This document shows, piece by piece, positions 33,401-44,676 of a stretch of 64,000 nucleotides of DNA (positions are counted from its first letter, which is position 1; every line of letters starts with the position of its first letter). Location of the stretch: contig PUDQ02000033.1 in the NCBI GenBank assembly GCA_002964805.2, positions 1,612,001 through 1,676,000 of the forward strand, written 5' to 3'. Origin of the DNA: Trametes villosa. Taxonomy: Eukaryota > Basidiomycota > Agaricomycetes > Polyporales > Polyporaceae. The notes under the pieces are model-generated. The model worked only from the letters and a program-made list of their open reading frames with translations, did not search any database and was not told the DNA's origin. The translations under genes were made by a program, and so were the position numbers.

Positions 33401-34817
33401 GAGCCCCTTCTCGTTCGGAGCGCCTGCGAAGCCCGCGGAGGCCCCTGCGCCTTCCACAAGCCCCTTCAGTTTCGGCGCTCCGCCCGTGAGCACGACTCCT
33501 GCGGCACCCGCCGCATCTCCGGCGCCCTTCTCGTTCGGCGCCCCCAAGGTAGAGGCTGCCAGCGAGCCTGCGAAGCCGTCGCTATTCGGGGCACCGGCAC
33601 CCACCCCGTCACCTTTCGGCGGCAGCCAGCCAGGCAGCGCACACTCGGAGTCGGCGCCCAAGAGCCCCTTCACGTTTGGGCAACCCATCCCGGCGGCGAA
33701 TGCTACGGCTACTATCGAGGCACCCAAGCCGCTGTTCCCTTCGACGTCCACCGGGGGTTCTGGCGGGTTCTCATTCGGTGCGCCCGCGGCGCCTACCCCA
33801 GCCACCCCGGCGAAGTCGCCCTTCTCCTTTGGGGCGTCTCCCGCGACTCCCCCCGTCAGCACGACGGAGAACAAGCTTGGTTTCAGCTTTGGTGCGCCGT
33901 CGCCTGCCCCGCAGGTGTCAGCGCCGACGACTCTCTTTGGCGGGCCCTCTTCCGGCAGCAATGGCGCTGATGTGTCGAACAAGCCGTTCGGGTTCGGCGC
34001 TCCCCCTCGGGCCGCGACGCCCCCGAGACAGGAGCAGGAGATGCGCATGGAAGAGAGCCCGACCCGCGGCGGCGGTATGGACATGAATGGTCACGACCAA
34101 CAGCAGGCCCTGAAGCTATCAACGTCATTCTCGTTCGGCGCGCCGAGCGGCTCCTCGGGCGCCTCGCCGTTCGGGCAGCCCACCCAGTCCGCGGCGTCGC
34201 CGTTCTCGTTCGGCGCGAAGGCGGAGGCTAAGCCAGAGCCCAAGCCTGCTGCGCCGTTCTCGTTTGGGCAGAGCACATCATCGGGTGGCGGCTTTGGGTT
34301 TGGCCAGAAGCCCGCCGAGAGCACTCAGTCTCCCCTCTCCCCGGCGCCGTTCGGATCGTCCACGCCCTTCGGTCAAGCTTCGCAGACACCCACGCTAAAC
34401 ACGTCTGGGTTCTCGTTTGGTGCTGCCAGCGCCCCGTCCTCAGGGTTCGGCCAAGCAGCGTCCTCGACGCCCGCCAGCCCGTCGACGTTCGGCCAGCCTG
34501 CGCCGTTCTCGTTTGGCACCCCCACGTCGGCCGCCGCACCCTCGAACCCGTTCGCATTCGGCAGCCAGCCCGCGTCGCCCGCGACTGGCAACACCGGCCT
34601 GCCGCAGCCCCCAGGGTCGTCGGGCGGCCCTGGTTTCAGCTTTGGCCAGCCGAGTCCCGCGGCGTCGCAGTCGCCCGCGTCGCCCTTCGGGGCCGCTCCT
34701 CCCACATCTGGCGGCGGTGTGGCATTCACTATGGGCTCCGCAGCACCTCAGCCACAGGCGGCAGGGGCTCGCACCATCAAGAAGCTCCCCACTCGCAGGG
34801 GTGGGCGCGCTCGTTGA
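30472..34817 (+). CDS. FSFG-repeat nucleoporin (Nup1/Nup60/Nup153-like, nuclear basket type)
   Basis: A natively unfolded FG nucleoporin of about 1,300 aa, expected on the nuclear basket. Four exons. The N-terminus has an Arg-rich stretch and then an amphipathic-helix candidate GSLLGTLKNMITAPLSWFSS, resembling the membrane-binding helices of yeast Nup1 and Nup60. Next come an NLS-like KRRRNPD and a charged middle (KKMLAKRKQEEKEERERERA). From about residue 620 onward there are dozens of FSFG/FGAP/FG repeats in Pro/Ala/Ser-rich spacers, including near-identical PAEAPAPSTSPFSFGAP units. The end is basic, ARTIKKLPTRRGGRAR, like a karyopherin-binding tail. Intron 31342-31683 is 342 nt and carries a palindromic insertion. 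The orthologue name is inferred from architecture, not from alignment. Confidence 0.85.
31372..31631. mobile_element. MITE-like palindromic insertion in nucleoporin intron
   Basis: A 260-bp segment inside the 342-nt intron is bounded by inverted repeats of about 23 nt: GCCCCATGTTTCCGCAAGAAACA at the left (31372-31394; read in two parts, GCCCCATGTTTCC and GCAAGAAACA) and its complement at 31608-31631 with one extra T. Inside are two further stems: 31480-31493 with 31527-31541, and 31553-31563 with 31590-31600 (AACATGCTGAT/ATCAGCATGTT). Other introns here are mostly 50-65 nt. No coding capacity and no obvious target-site duplication. Confidence 0.55.
33348..33485 (+). repeat. Near-identical FSFG repeat units in the nucleoporin
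   Basis: Tandem units of about 57 nt encode PFSFGAPSKPAEAPAPSTS and PFSFGAPAKPAEAPAPSTS, followed by a third PFSFGAP. The nucleotide similarity is high enough to suggest recent in-frame duplication. Confidence 0.75.
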
Positions 34818-35230
34818 AAACCCGTTTCGCTCTTTCCGATCCCGCGAGTCTTTTCTCCCTTCCTACGTTATTCTCGACTTCTTCTCCTCTCCCTCCCCTC
34901 CCCGCACGAACTCTCAATCAATATGCATAACACAACACACATACATACAGCGTATACACTATACATAGTCTTTCCTTTTCTTGTCTTTCCGTCTCGCCAT
35001 CCCATCGTCCCGTCGCGCGTTACCCCGTCGTCCCCGTCGCCTGTCACCATCACCATCCCGTTTCTCGAAGTTGCGCTTGTTGTTTTCTTTTCCCTCCCTT
35101 TCTTAGTCCGTCCGCATCACGTCTGCTCGCAGTCTCATCGGGACAGTCCCGCTCATTGATCCATCGTCGCGTACTCATGGCTGAAGGCCAACATCTCTTG
35201 CACGTAGCATTCCCTCGCATCGCATCCACA

Positions 35231-35262
35231 GTAGGTAGTCAGTAGGTAGGTAGTTAGGTAGG
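35231..35262 (+). repeat. GTAG/GGTA microsatellite
   Basis: Imperfect tandem GTAG(G) units (GTAGGTAGTCAGTAGGTAGG and continuing TAGTTAGGTAGG) in non-coding DNA. Confidence 0.7.
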
Positions 35263-36560
35263 TTCAGTCCAGGTTAGATAGCTATCGTCTCGTCCACATG
35301 CGCATTCTCGAGCTGAAGGCTCACCGTTATTGATCATGCATCGCGTAGTATATCACCGCACATTTCTGCGCGCACTTAGTACATAGGAGTTCAGTCTCTG
35401 TTATGTATTCTCCTTTGCTCTCACCGGCATCCAACGATGCCAGAGGTCTGCTCCAAGCACATGCCCGGCTGTACGGCCGGTTTCGCAACCACGCGGAAGA
35501 TCTGGACAACTCGTTCACGTCAGCATCACTTGTCCTGACGGCCAGCGCGCACGACTCGAAACAGGGCGAGAGTGGCTCCCTCTGACGCCTCGTTGCGTGA
35601 ATTCCTCGGTAAGCCGCATGTTACGCTTCCGCGAGGCTGATATGTTCCCGAGCTCTGACACAAGGACCGCAGCGCGCCCAGTTCCCCCGCGCGCGCCGGG
35701 GAATCGCAAAAGCCACAAATGTTTCCGCGCCAACATCTTCCCTGCCGGTACAGTCGTTACGGCCGTGCTTCAGGGCTAAGCCCGTTTCGAGTCCAGAGTT
35801 GCGCCTAACGGAATCGCAGCACATGGTTCTGGCGCGTTGCGGACAACGCTGTCAAGATGGTCGCGAACCCGGGTGGCCAAATAAATCCTTCCTTGGACGG
35901 TGGTTAGTCTATGCTGCATCCGGATGGCCTGCGATAACCAGGGCGCCGGGGGACATCCCACCATCGATGCAGGCTGGAAGGCCGCGATGACGCTTTTCCG
36001 TCCGTGCATTCACGTAAATGCCCCCCGGCACGCCGCCACGAGGGGCGACGGATCCCGACATAGCGTTCCACGGCAACGCTCCCCGCGCTGCGCCAGGCTT
36101 GGCTCCGAAAGCGAGGGCCGAGTTGGGTGCGAATGTGACCTGCCCTCCGTGCCTCCATCAACACACGACTTGCGACGTGCGTCGCTCGTGCGCCTGCGCA
36201 CGCGCTCACGGGCTCGATCGGTAGGCGACCGGCATATAATGGGCTGCCCGTTGTTCTCGGTCTCGGAGGTAAGGGGCTGTCGATCGGGGCCGCGCAACTG
36301 CCAATGACGCTCGGGTACTCAGTCATAGGCATGGCAGCGCGGACGGCGCGCGCTGGTGCATAACCGCAAGCATCCGATACGCAGCCCCGGTCGTCGTTGG
36401 GCCCGGCACTAGCCAGGCGCTTCGCGGAAACAGTTACGGCGCACTAATGGTAACACTCCTACCTGCGCGGGGCCATAGCGCGGGACCATGCCGGATCGAG
36501 GGCGCGCGCTGGATGTATGTGGACCCACAACGGATAAAATGGTCCGCCCTCCGGGCTTCG

Positions 36561-36594
36561 GATAGGAAGGTGTGCCTCCAGGTGCCTTCCTATC
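36561..36594. repeat. Perfect inverted repeat upstream of P450
   Basis: GATAGGAAGG (36561-36570) and its exact complement CCTTCCTATC (36585-36594) are separated by 14 nt, about 350 bp before the P450 start codon. It could form a hairpin or be a dyad binding site. Each arm includes a GATA core. Confidence 0.5.
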
Positions 36595-36882
36595 ACCCCG
36601 AATCGTCAATCCGGATACCCGTTTCTGCATAACACGCGCGCGCCCCCTCGCCGGCTGTGCGGCTGCGCCATGTCCTGTGGAAGACCGTGGTTTTGATGCT
36701 AGGACGCTTGCCCTTTCGCGACACCAGCAGGCAAGCTAATACAGATTCGCCCGCGGCATCGCGTCCCAGGCCGCCTGGCCGCCTCCCTGGCTCCGACATC
36801 GCAGATCGCGGTTGCTCACGTTTACGAGATCGTGTACGCAAGGCTCGGAACGCGTGCAGCTCAGGGTCCTCTGCGCTGGGGG

Positions 36883-36888
36883 TATAAA
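36883..36888 (+). promoter_or_regulatory. TATA box of second P450
   Basis: TATAAA in the context GGGGGTATAAAGCAG lies 55-60 nt before the P450 start codon at 36943. Confidence 0.5.
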
Positions 36889-36942
36889 GCAGTGTCGGAG
36901 ATGGGGCGACGGGGCCGCAGGGTCCGCTCCGACTCACTCGCC

Positions 36943-39197
36943 ATGCCTGCTCTTCCCGCTTACTCCGCTTTCCTCGCTTTCAATGTCGCGCTTGTCGTTT
37001 TCTTCGTCACTTGGCAGATGAGGAAGCGGCGTAGGGAGGCACACCTTCCGCCTAGTCCTCCGTCGGACCCGATCATTGGTCACTATCGCATATTCCCGCG
37101 TACCTACCAGGCGGAGGTGTTCTTCGAGTGGTCCAAGAAATATGGTTGGTCGTCCGTAACTTCTGCCATGAGAGCTTGCTTACTGACGTTCTTGTAGGTG
37201 ATCTGTTCTACCTGGAGATCCTCGGGAGGAAGATCGTCATTGTCAATAGCTATGAGGTCGCCAACGAGCTCATGGACAAGCGCAGCGCAAACTACAGTGA
37301 CCGGCCCGTGTTCCCCCTCTTCATGAAGTAAGCTCATGACGTCGTCTCGCTGGTTACTAAGTCGCCTAAATAAATCTTCTAGCCTCGGATGGGGTGTTAG
37401 CGTGACGTTCTTGAAATACGGTCCGCAATTTTTCAAGCAACGGCGTATCCTGCAGCAGTACCTCGCGAAGCAGGAGGTTCCTCGCTTCCGTCCTATCCAC
37501 ACGGATGAGGCACACAAGATGCTCAAGAACATGCTCGATCGCCCGAAGGACTTCGACTGGCTAATACGGCGGTGGGTCCCTGTGCTACTCCCTCCTCATA
37601 CGTAACAATGTCGTTCTGACCGCGCGTGCGTCAGATTCGGCGCGGCCGTGATCATGAAGATTGCCTACGGGCACCAGATCGAGTCTGACAGCGACGAGTA
37701 CATCAAGATGACAGAGAACGTCTCACTCGCGCACGTTGATGCCGGAGACCCGGGCACCGCACCCGTGGACTTTTTCCCTATTCGTATGTGGCACTTCCTC
37801 CAGGGTGTCAGCGCCCTGACTTCTCGCCGCAGTCCAGTACCTCCCGTGGTGGTTCCCGGGCTGCTGGTTCAACCGCGTCGTCCACAGTACGTCTTATGTT
37901 GCGCTCGCCCTGTTGCCGTCCGCTCACCGCTGCTCTGCGCCCAGACTGGAGCTGGGCCATCCGCAAATTCCACGACTATCCGTTCGAGCAGGTCCAGCGC
38001 CAGATGGTACGCTACTCGCCCCGCTCCCGACTTTGCTTCCTCCTCTGATCGCACCGCACCGTTCCTTAGGCCGAAGGCCACGCCCCGCCGTCCTTCCTGC
38101 TGACCTACCTGGAAGAGTTCTCGAAGCCGGACTACCGAGGCGAGCACAGCTTGGACGACCTCAAGCACGCCACGGGGGCCATCTACGCGGGCGGCGCGGA
38201 GACCGTAAGTCCCCCACCCGCCTCACGCGACGCCTCCGCGCGCTGACCGCGGCGCGCAGACGTACTCGACTATCAACACGTTCCTGCTCGCGATGCTCCT
38301 GCATCCGCGCGTGCTGAAGAAGGCGCAGGAGGAGATCGACCGCGTCGTCGGGCCCAAGCGCCTCCCCGACTTCGACGACCGCGAGGCTCTGCCGTACATC
38401 GAGGGCATCTTCCAAGAAGTGCTCAGGTGCGTTAGCAGTTCCGTAACGTCCGCCCCGCCCCACCGCAGGGAACCGGGTTCTGGCAGCCCGCATGCTCACG
38501 CAGCTTGTTCTCGTTGACAGATGGCGCCCGGTCGTGCCACTCGGTTAGCCCCCCTTCCGGCATGTTCGGGGCTGGATCGCGATCTCGACTGACCTTGCGC
38601 GCGCCAGGCATCCCGCACAGCACGATGGAGGACGACACGTTCAACGGCATGTTCATCCCGAAGGGCACGATGGTCTTCGCGAATGCCTGGTACGTCATCC
38701 GTCGTCTGCGATGTTCGCTTGTGCCACGCGCGGTGCTCACGCACCCCTGCGCGCCCGGCGGTACTGTCCGTCTCCAGGAGCATGGCTATGGACGCGCGCG
38801 TGTACCACGACCCGGAGACTTTCAAGCCCGAGCGCTTCCTCCCTGGCCCGCACGGCGGGCCCGAGCAGTTCCCGCACGCGTCCTTCGGCTTTGGGCGTCG
38901 GTAAGTCCCGCTTCATTGCTCCTGCCTCTTTGGAAGCGGGTCGTGCGCGAGGTTGCTAACTCAGAGTGCGCGCGCTGCAGCATTTGCCCCGGCCGCTTCC
39001 TCGCGATGAACAGCGTGTGGATGGCGATCGCGTCGCTGTGCGCGACAATGGACATCCGCAAGGTCGTCGGCCCCGACGGGAAGGAGATCACGCCGTCGGG
39101 CGAGTACACCTCGGGCCTGTCGTGCTGGCCGAAGCCCTTCCAGGCGGACATCCGCCCGCGCTCAGAGGAGGCGCGCCGCCTCATCCAGAGCCTCTAG
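36943..39197 (+). CDS. Cytochrome P450 monooxygenase (CYP64-clan-like)
   Basis: Haem monooxygenase with N-terminal anchor YSAFLAFNVALVVFFVTW and basic RKRRREAH, then PPSPPSDPIIGHYRIFP. Substrate-recognition parts include LGWGVSVTFLKYGPQFFKQR. The I-helix motif is GAIYAGGAETTYSTINTFL, where the usual acidic-Thr pair reads Glu-Thr. The K-helix ExxR is FQEVLRW and the PERF region is ETFKPERFLPG. The haem loop FGFGRR/ICPGRF is split by an intron just before ICPGR, unlike the P450 at 13238. It ends SCWPKPFQADIRPRSEEARR. About 13 exons. The substrate cannot be told. The nearest neighbours are housekeeping genes, so a pathway cluster is unlikely. Confidence 0.9.
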
Positions 39198-39570
39198 GGG
39201 CCCAACGACTCTATGACCGAACGATAACACGAAGAGACGATCGCAAACGAACATTGATGCTAGTGATACTACGCCTTGAGCCGGTAGGAGGCTACTAGGG
39301 CCTCCACCGGCGGACGAGATACTACGCTTTGTACATGTTGTACGATCACCACCATTCGCTGTGTTGTACTATACCGTCCCTGCCGTCGCTATCGTACCGC
39401 ACCGTTTTGCTTCTTGCTAGCCTTGTTAGTCTTGTTTCTTTGCAATGCAGATGTTTTTGTCCTTGTAATATCGTTCGAGCTGGGTCTTTTCAGCACGGCA
39501 GACGCGCAACCGGGAAATTGGAGATGCGTCAAGAGATGTCCATGTTCCATGCTATCTTACTATGTATGTA
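39198..39570. other. Convergent 3' intergenic region, P450 / VMA13
   Basis: A 373-bp AT-richer gap lies between two stop codons. It holds both 3' UTRs; T-rich runs (GTTTTGCTTCTTGC, GTTTTTGTCC) lie around 39400-39465. No gene is seen. Confidence 0.4.
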
Positions 39571-41459
39571 TTACACGGCCGCCCACGGATGGCTTACGAG
39601 CCGCTGCACCGAAATCAGCGCCTGGTATCGGACGTCGGGGTTCGCGTGCGACATGAGCTCCATCACGCGCGTCTTCCCTCCGAGGTCAGTCAGGATCCTG
39701 CATGGCAACCCACGTCAGCATGTACTCGCGTCTGCGCATGCGGCCTTGTTTGGCAGATGTGGGTGTACGTACTTCTTGCCGCGCTCGTAATGCTTGACGT
39801 ACTGGCCGACGTCGTGCGACGCGACGGCGAGCACCGTCGGGTCGCTTGACTCGGACAGCAGTTTGATCAGGAGCCTGGCGAGTGACAGTTAGTAATTGAT
39901 CCGCCGACGCGCCACTACGGTGCAGCACTCACTTCAACAACTCGTAGTCCTTGTCGTTCAGCTTGGTCGCGTTTTCCTTCCAGAAGAGGTCGGATTCGTG
40001 CACCGGCGTCCATGACAGGTGTCCCGACACAAGCTCGGAGCGGTACTCGTCGTAAGTCCTGCAGTGCCCGTTGAGCTTCTATAATCCGCTGCCGGGCTGG
40101 TATGAGGTGCACGTACGTGAGACTCTCGAAGCGTGCACTGAGCTCGTCGCGGAGGAACTGGATGTCTTCGATAATATCCTCATCCGTCCACTTGCGGCCG
40201 GCAAGGTTCTTTGCGAAAGGCAAGAGGTTGGCCACCAACATCGCGGGAAGGTTAGCTTGTGGTGCTTTCGACACCAGGTTCTTCGGGGAAGTTCAGAATC
40301 AACGTCATCGTCGGGATGCTTCTGAACGTACCCGGAACGTTGCGACGATCACGCGAATGACCTTCTCCTTCGCTGCGCCCTGGGCGACATCGACGAGGAG
40401 GGGTATAATGTCGAAGCGTCTGCGCCCACGGTTAGCGAAGACGTTCTTCACTAAAGAGCAGTGTCCTACTTCTGGATCTGCTCTGCTACTTCTTGCTCAA
40501 AGGTGAGCAGCCAGAGGCAGAAGCCTACTTGGTAGCTCATCTGTGGTGTCGGGTTGTGTCGCAAGATATCGACCAGCCTGAATCGCGCATATAGTGTTCA
40601 GCCACGCGCGCAGTCATTAACAGTGGGGCGTAGGCAGATCTTACCCTCCGACCAAGGAAGAGTTCGCCCAAACGGCTTTCCGGCATTCAGGGCGGGACAG
40701 GGTGGCTTCTAGGCATTGGACGGCGATATCGCGCTTGTTGGTAGAGGTGTTGGCGACGAAGAGCGCGAGGGTATTAAGGAAGGGCTGCAGCTGCTGGGGC
40801 TGCAAGGGGGCTTTCTCTGAGCTGCGCAGACGATCAGGCGCGTTAAGCAGCAGGCTGAATGCGCGACATACCTGAGAAGTACGGTGAGGATCTGCGTGGC
40901 CTTGAGCTGCACAAAGTCATCCTGCGAGTCCAAGATTCTACGGTATGTTAAGGCGCAGGTAGAGTACCCATATCATCAAGCGGTGCCGTACCTTAGCAGA
41001 GGGCCGTAAGGGAGCTCTGGGTCCGTCTGCGAGGCAGTTGTGAACCAGGGTATCCGGTCTTCGTGGTCTGCAGTCGTGGGTACAGTTATATAGCTTGTTA
41101 ACAGCTAAAGCATCGCGCGGGACTGACCTGTGAGCGCATCGGCTATGAGGACCAAGATGCACGACTGCGTATCGACCCTTTGGAGCTTCTTTAGCAGCCG
41201 AAGATACAACAGAGCGTAAGTTTGGCCGTCCGAGACGAGCAGGGACTCGATCTTGGACTTGGACTGGCGGTCCACTTTCTTGATGAGACTAAGCTCCTCC
41301 GAGGTGATGAGGCCCGCGCGCTGGTAACCCTGGGTCGAGCAGGGTGAGCAACCGCGTATAGCTGGTGGCTGAGGCGCGCACCTCCCATGGCACGGGCTTC
41401 GCGCGTATCTTGGCCGAGTTCTCGTCGAGGTATGAGTTGGAGACGAGCGAGATGGACAT
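39571..41459 (-). CDS. VMA13: V-type proton ATPase subunit H
   Basis: Peripheral V1 subunit that activates the vacuolar proton pump and silences free V1. An all-helical HEAT/armadillo-like protein of about 440 aa. Start [20 protein letters not shown], then [20 protein letters not shown] (the conserved VMA13 W-x-x-Y-x-R-A region), [20 protein letters not shown] and [11 protein letters not shown]. The second half has [40 protein letters not shown] and [20 protein letters not shown]. The C-terminal signature is [20 protein letters not shown], followed by [20 protein letters not shown] and ending LVSHPWAAV. About nine exons. Divergent from mL46. Confidence 0.94.
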
Positions 41460-41686
41460 GGCGTGCGATCCCCGAGCGCAGACGATCCGGACGCTGCTGA
41501 AGACGATGGCGAGAGCGAAAGCAGCGGCGGCGCCGAGCGAGCGCGAATCGGGACGGTGACCTCAGTCCCTCGCTAGACGCCGGCATTCCCACGCTCCTCT
41601 TTGGGAAAGTCAAGGGTGCCCCTTGCTGCTTTCGAAATTTCAGACTTTGGGTTGTCCGCTGCTGGTCTGTCTAATGTGGTCTCGAA

Positions 41687-42759
41687 ATGTCCCCGCCGTC
41701 TGCAGACAGCACACGAGGGGTGCGTTCCACGACATACGGCCGTATGTTCTGCACGCTGACCAGCGATTCCACAGCGTGTCTGCGTGCCCCGTCACGCTCA
41801 TTAGCCTCCGTCGCCGACGCCCCCGCCGCATCCTCCTCCACGTCCGACGCCAGCGCGCCCAAGGCCGTGCTCACCGCCGCCGTCATCCTCAACCGCTCCC
41901 CCATCCTGACCCGCTCGCCGACGCTCTTCGAGCGCGCGTACTACGCCTACCAGTCGCGCATCCGCCGCGCCATCTTCAACCCGTTCCCGACTGAGTTCTA
42001 CTTCAAGACCGGCTCGCTGCTCGAGCGCAAGTTCGCGAAGGAGGAGAAGCTGCGTGAGCGGGAGGCGTTTGGCGGGCCGTGGTCGCTCAAGCGGCGAAAG
42101 GCGGCGGCGCCGAGCGGGGTCGACGAGGACGGTGTGCTCATCGCTGGCGCGGACCAGGCGGAGAACATGGGCGAGGAGCCGGTCGAGCCCCCGGCGCCGA
42201 GGATACGCGAGTCGGACAAGACGGGAGATGTGAAGAGCCTGGACAGGAAGGGCGAGCGTAACCTGTACCTGCTCGTACGAGGGAAGGACCACACAGGCAA
42301 GCAGGTGTGGAGGTTCCCTCAGGGCGGTCTGCAGGAGGGTGAGCAGCTCCACAAGGTATACAATTTGTGCTCCTGCCTTCCGCCGGTTTGCCAACATATC
42401 TTTACAGGCTGCGCTGCGCGACCTCGAGGCGGAGTGCGGTGTTAACATGGATGCGTGGATTGTCGGCAAGAAGCCTATTGCTGTCCACCAGCCCTCACTA
42501 CCGGAGAGCACCAAGAAGACTCTTGGTGGAGAGGTGAGCAGCTCTCCTTCACTGAGTATACGCCGGTGTACCCGTGCTCATCCTACCTTCCCCGCAAAAG
42601 CTCTACACCTTCTTCCTGAAGGCGCACATCCTCGCGGGTCAGGTCCGGCCAGACGGCAAGAACGTCACCGACTTCGCGTGGCTCACAAAAGAGGAGATCG
42701 AGCCCCGGGTGGAGAAGACCTACTGGGCGAGCGTGGAGGGTATCCTATCTGACTTCTAA
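41687..42759 (+). CDS. MRPL17: Mitochondrial large-subunit ribosomal protein mL46
   Basis: Mitoribosomal large-subunit protein (yeast MRPL17, human MRPL46) with a Nudix-like fold. Three exons, about 320 aa. The N-terminus is Ser/Arg/Ala-rich and suits import. The MRP-L46 N-terminal domain includes VLTAAVILNRSPILTRSPTL, FERAYYAYQSRIRRAIFNPF and EFYFKTGSLLERKFAKEEKL. The Nudix-like part includes LYLLVRGKDHTGKQVWRFPQ, GGLQEGEQLHKAALRDLEAE, YTFFLKAHILAGQ and FAWLTKEEIEPRVEKTYWAS. The Nudix box is degenerate, as expected for a structural ribosomal protein. The start at 41687 is the first in-frame ATG; a second at 41744 (MFCTLTSDSTACLRA) gives an equally good presequence. Confidence 0.92.
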
Positions 42760-42910
42760 TATATCACCTTAATGTGCTCCGGACCACACCCACTCAGTAC
42801 TCGGTATTAGATTCCATTACACGGAACGGCACGCGCGCGCGTCCCGGGGGAGTATCCTAGTACGCTACCACTGCGACTACGAGTGAGCAAGAGAGGTGGG
42901 GGAAGGGCGG

Positions 42911-44391
42911 TTACTTGGGTGCGGAGATGGCTTTGCGGCTGTTTCCCTTGACGGCGTCGTCGAACCTGCGCACGATGACCTCGCACTTGGTCGATTTGCA
43001 GATGTGTTTTGCCTGAGCCTTGATCGCATCCGAGAAGAGCGTCAAGCCTGCGGCACGTTCGACAGCGTCGACTAGGAGGGGGGTGGTAAAAAGTCAGTAT
43101 ACTGCTAACATATCGGCTTGAGTCGCTTACTCGGCACGATGAAACTCTCCAACTTCGCCTCGTCGGGGATGACAGCGTTTGGCAGGACGAACGCGCCTGC
43201 CGAGATGTCTGCGATGTCCGGCGTTGACGGAGACGACGGCTTGGACGCCAGTACGACCTTCGCGAAGTGTGTAGGCACAGAGACGTTGGGCGGTGAGCCA
43301 ATGACCTCGTGAGACTGGAGCATACATCCGGGTTAGCGTCTCCGGTCCAAGCTACAGTGTTCATGCATGTACTTACCACGCGCCATTTGCCGTCCGCTTC
43401 TAGCTTCGGCAGGTATAGCGGGATAGTGAAGACGTAGACGTCGGCGAAAGCGCCGGTTAGCCGTCTGCACCAGTCCTCGACGTACGCCCAATCTACGCGG
43501 TGGAGGTCAGCGAGAGCCCCGCACGCGAATGTCGGTCTGGGGAGGACGTGCAGTGTCGGTTGAAGCCAGCACCGACTTGCGGTGCGATGTTGGTCAACAG
43601 GAACGTCTCATCCATAGCAGCCTGCGAATGCGTTCAAGTCAGTCCGTGAACCCATGAAAGTGGGCCGTACGCGGCGCGCGTACCTGCGAGATCTTCGCGT
43701 CCGCAGCTGGTACCCTATATCAACAGCATCAACAATAACACAAGAGCGATGCTGCATCTGCGCAGGAGAGACGTACATGTGCCCGCGGTCGTACCCGCTG
43801 CGGAAGTAGTCCTGCAGCTTCGCGCGGAACATGGCCGGGATGGACGCGTCCTCCGAGAACTGCGAGTTCGAGCGGTCGCCCGTCTCGCCCGCGCTACGTG
43901 GTTCGAGGACCGACTTGCCGAGCGACGCGAGGGTTAAGTGCTCTGCTGTCTGCGTGCGTGTTAGGCAGAATGGTGGGCGGGGCGGGGATGTGTGAGGACG
44001 TACCCATGCTGGGTGCCGCAGCCGGCGGTCGTAGCCCGCAACGTATGCGCGTCGTACGAGGATGTCGGCGATGGGGCCTACGGGGATTCAGTCAGCACCA
44101 CCCTCTGCGGACTCAAACTCTGAAGGGCTATAGGACCAGACTGTCCGACGCACCTGGGTTCCCGTACTTCAGCACCGAGGTGTCGACCTGCACCACCTGC
44201 CCAGGCGCGGTCTGCATTTGCGTCCCCCGTCCCGCTTTCACGTCGATCACCGGCGGTGCGGGTGCGCCTTGCGAGGGCACCGGGGGAAACGCGTCCCGCC
44301 GGTTGCGCGCGGACACTGCGGTGGCGACTCCTCCGCCGACGAGTGCGCCGACGGCGAAGACCGCGGCGTGGACGATCGTTGAGCTGGGCAT
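42911..44391 (-). CDS. NUC1: Mitochondrial DNA/RNA non-specific endonuclease NUC1 (EndoG type)
   Basis: Mg-dependent sugar-non-specific nuclease of the mitochondrial intermembrane space, linked to mtDNA turnover and cell death. The N-terminus MPSSTIVHAAVFAVGALVGG is a hydrophobic mitochondrial anchor, followed by a Pro/Ala spacer. Core motifs: VLKYGNPG, RRAYVAGYDRRLRHPAW, DYFRSGYDRGHM with the catalytic DRGH, then VPAADAKISQAAMDETFLLT, NIAPQVG and WAYVEDWCRRLTGAFADVYV. The C-terminal part (PTHFAKVVLASKPSS; AFVLPNAVIP) is typical. A 3' intron separates DRGHM from VPAADA. About seven exons, about 350 aa. The first-exon start is the only ATG giving the anchor. Confidence 0.94.
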
Positions 44392-44676
44392 CTTGCTACC
44401 TCGGACAGTGATCGTGCGGAGTTGCCAGGTGTAAGGTGCAGACCAGAGGGACAGTAGCGCGTCAGGCCAACCGAACGGTGCGAGTGCAGCAGTCCAAGCT
44501 CAGCTTGTGGCGCTCGACGAGCGCGTCCATATTTTAGACGTCCGGCCGCATCCGGTCCGGCATATAAGTAGAGTGGCATTTATGGATACAATGGCTAAGG
44601 CTACAAGGGGTGTTCGAATCAAGTCTATGATACATTGCTGCGTTCTTGTACGGTGTGGTCATATAGCTGCTCGGTA

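Larger units (their letters stand above)
34818..36942. other. 2.1-kb gene-poor stretch
   Basis: This is the longest gap in the window. The first 350 bp are the AT-richer 3' region of the nucleoporin (CACAACACACATACATACA tract). A GTAG-type microsatellite lies at 35231-35262. The rest, to 36880, has mixed short open frames on both strands without splice-consistent continuation or familiar domains. A perfect 10-bp inverted repeat is at 36561-36594. The last 60 bp hold the P450 core promoter. A lineage-specific or poorly conserved gene could be missed here. Confidence 0.45.

Noticed and set aside
32522..34084. 520-codon minus-strand open frame antisense to the nucleoporin
   Set aside because: Its Gly/Ala/Asn-rich GAPNENG pattern is the reverse-strand shadow of the FSFGAP repeats. 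The sense strand has coherent domains and splice sites.
34868..36640. Several 60-140-codon frames in the 2.1-kb gap
   Set aside because: Overlapping frames on both strands with no domain or consistent splicing. A fast-evolving gene cannot be excluded but is not supported.
13238..39197. Secondary-metabolite cluster built on the two P450 genes
   Set aside because: The P450s are 21 kb apart and all genes between them are housekeeping (TRAPPC13, YME2, MET8, MBF1, tubulin). No terpene cyclase, PKS, NRPS or transporter is present.
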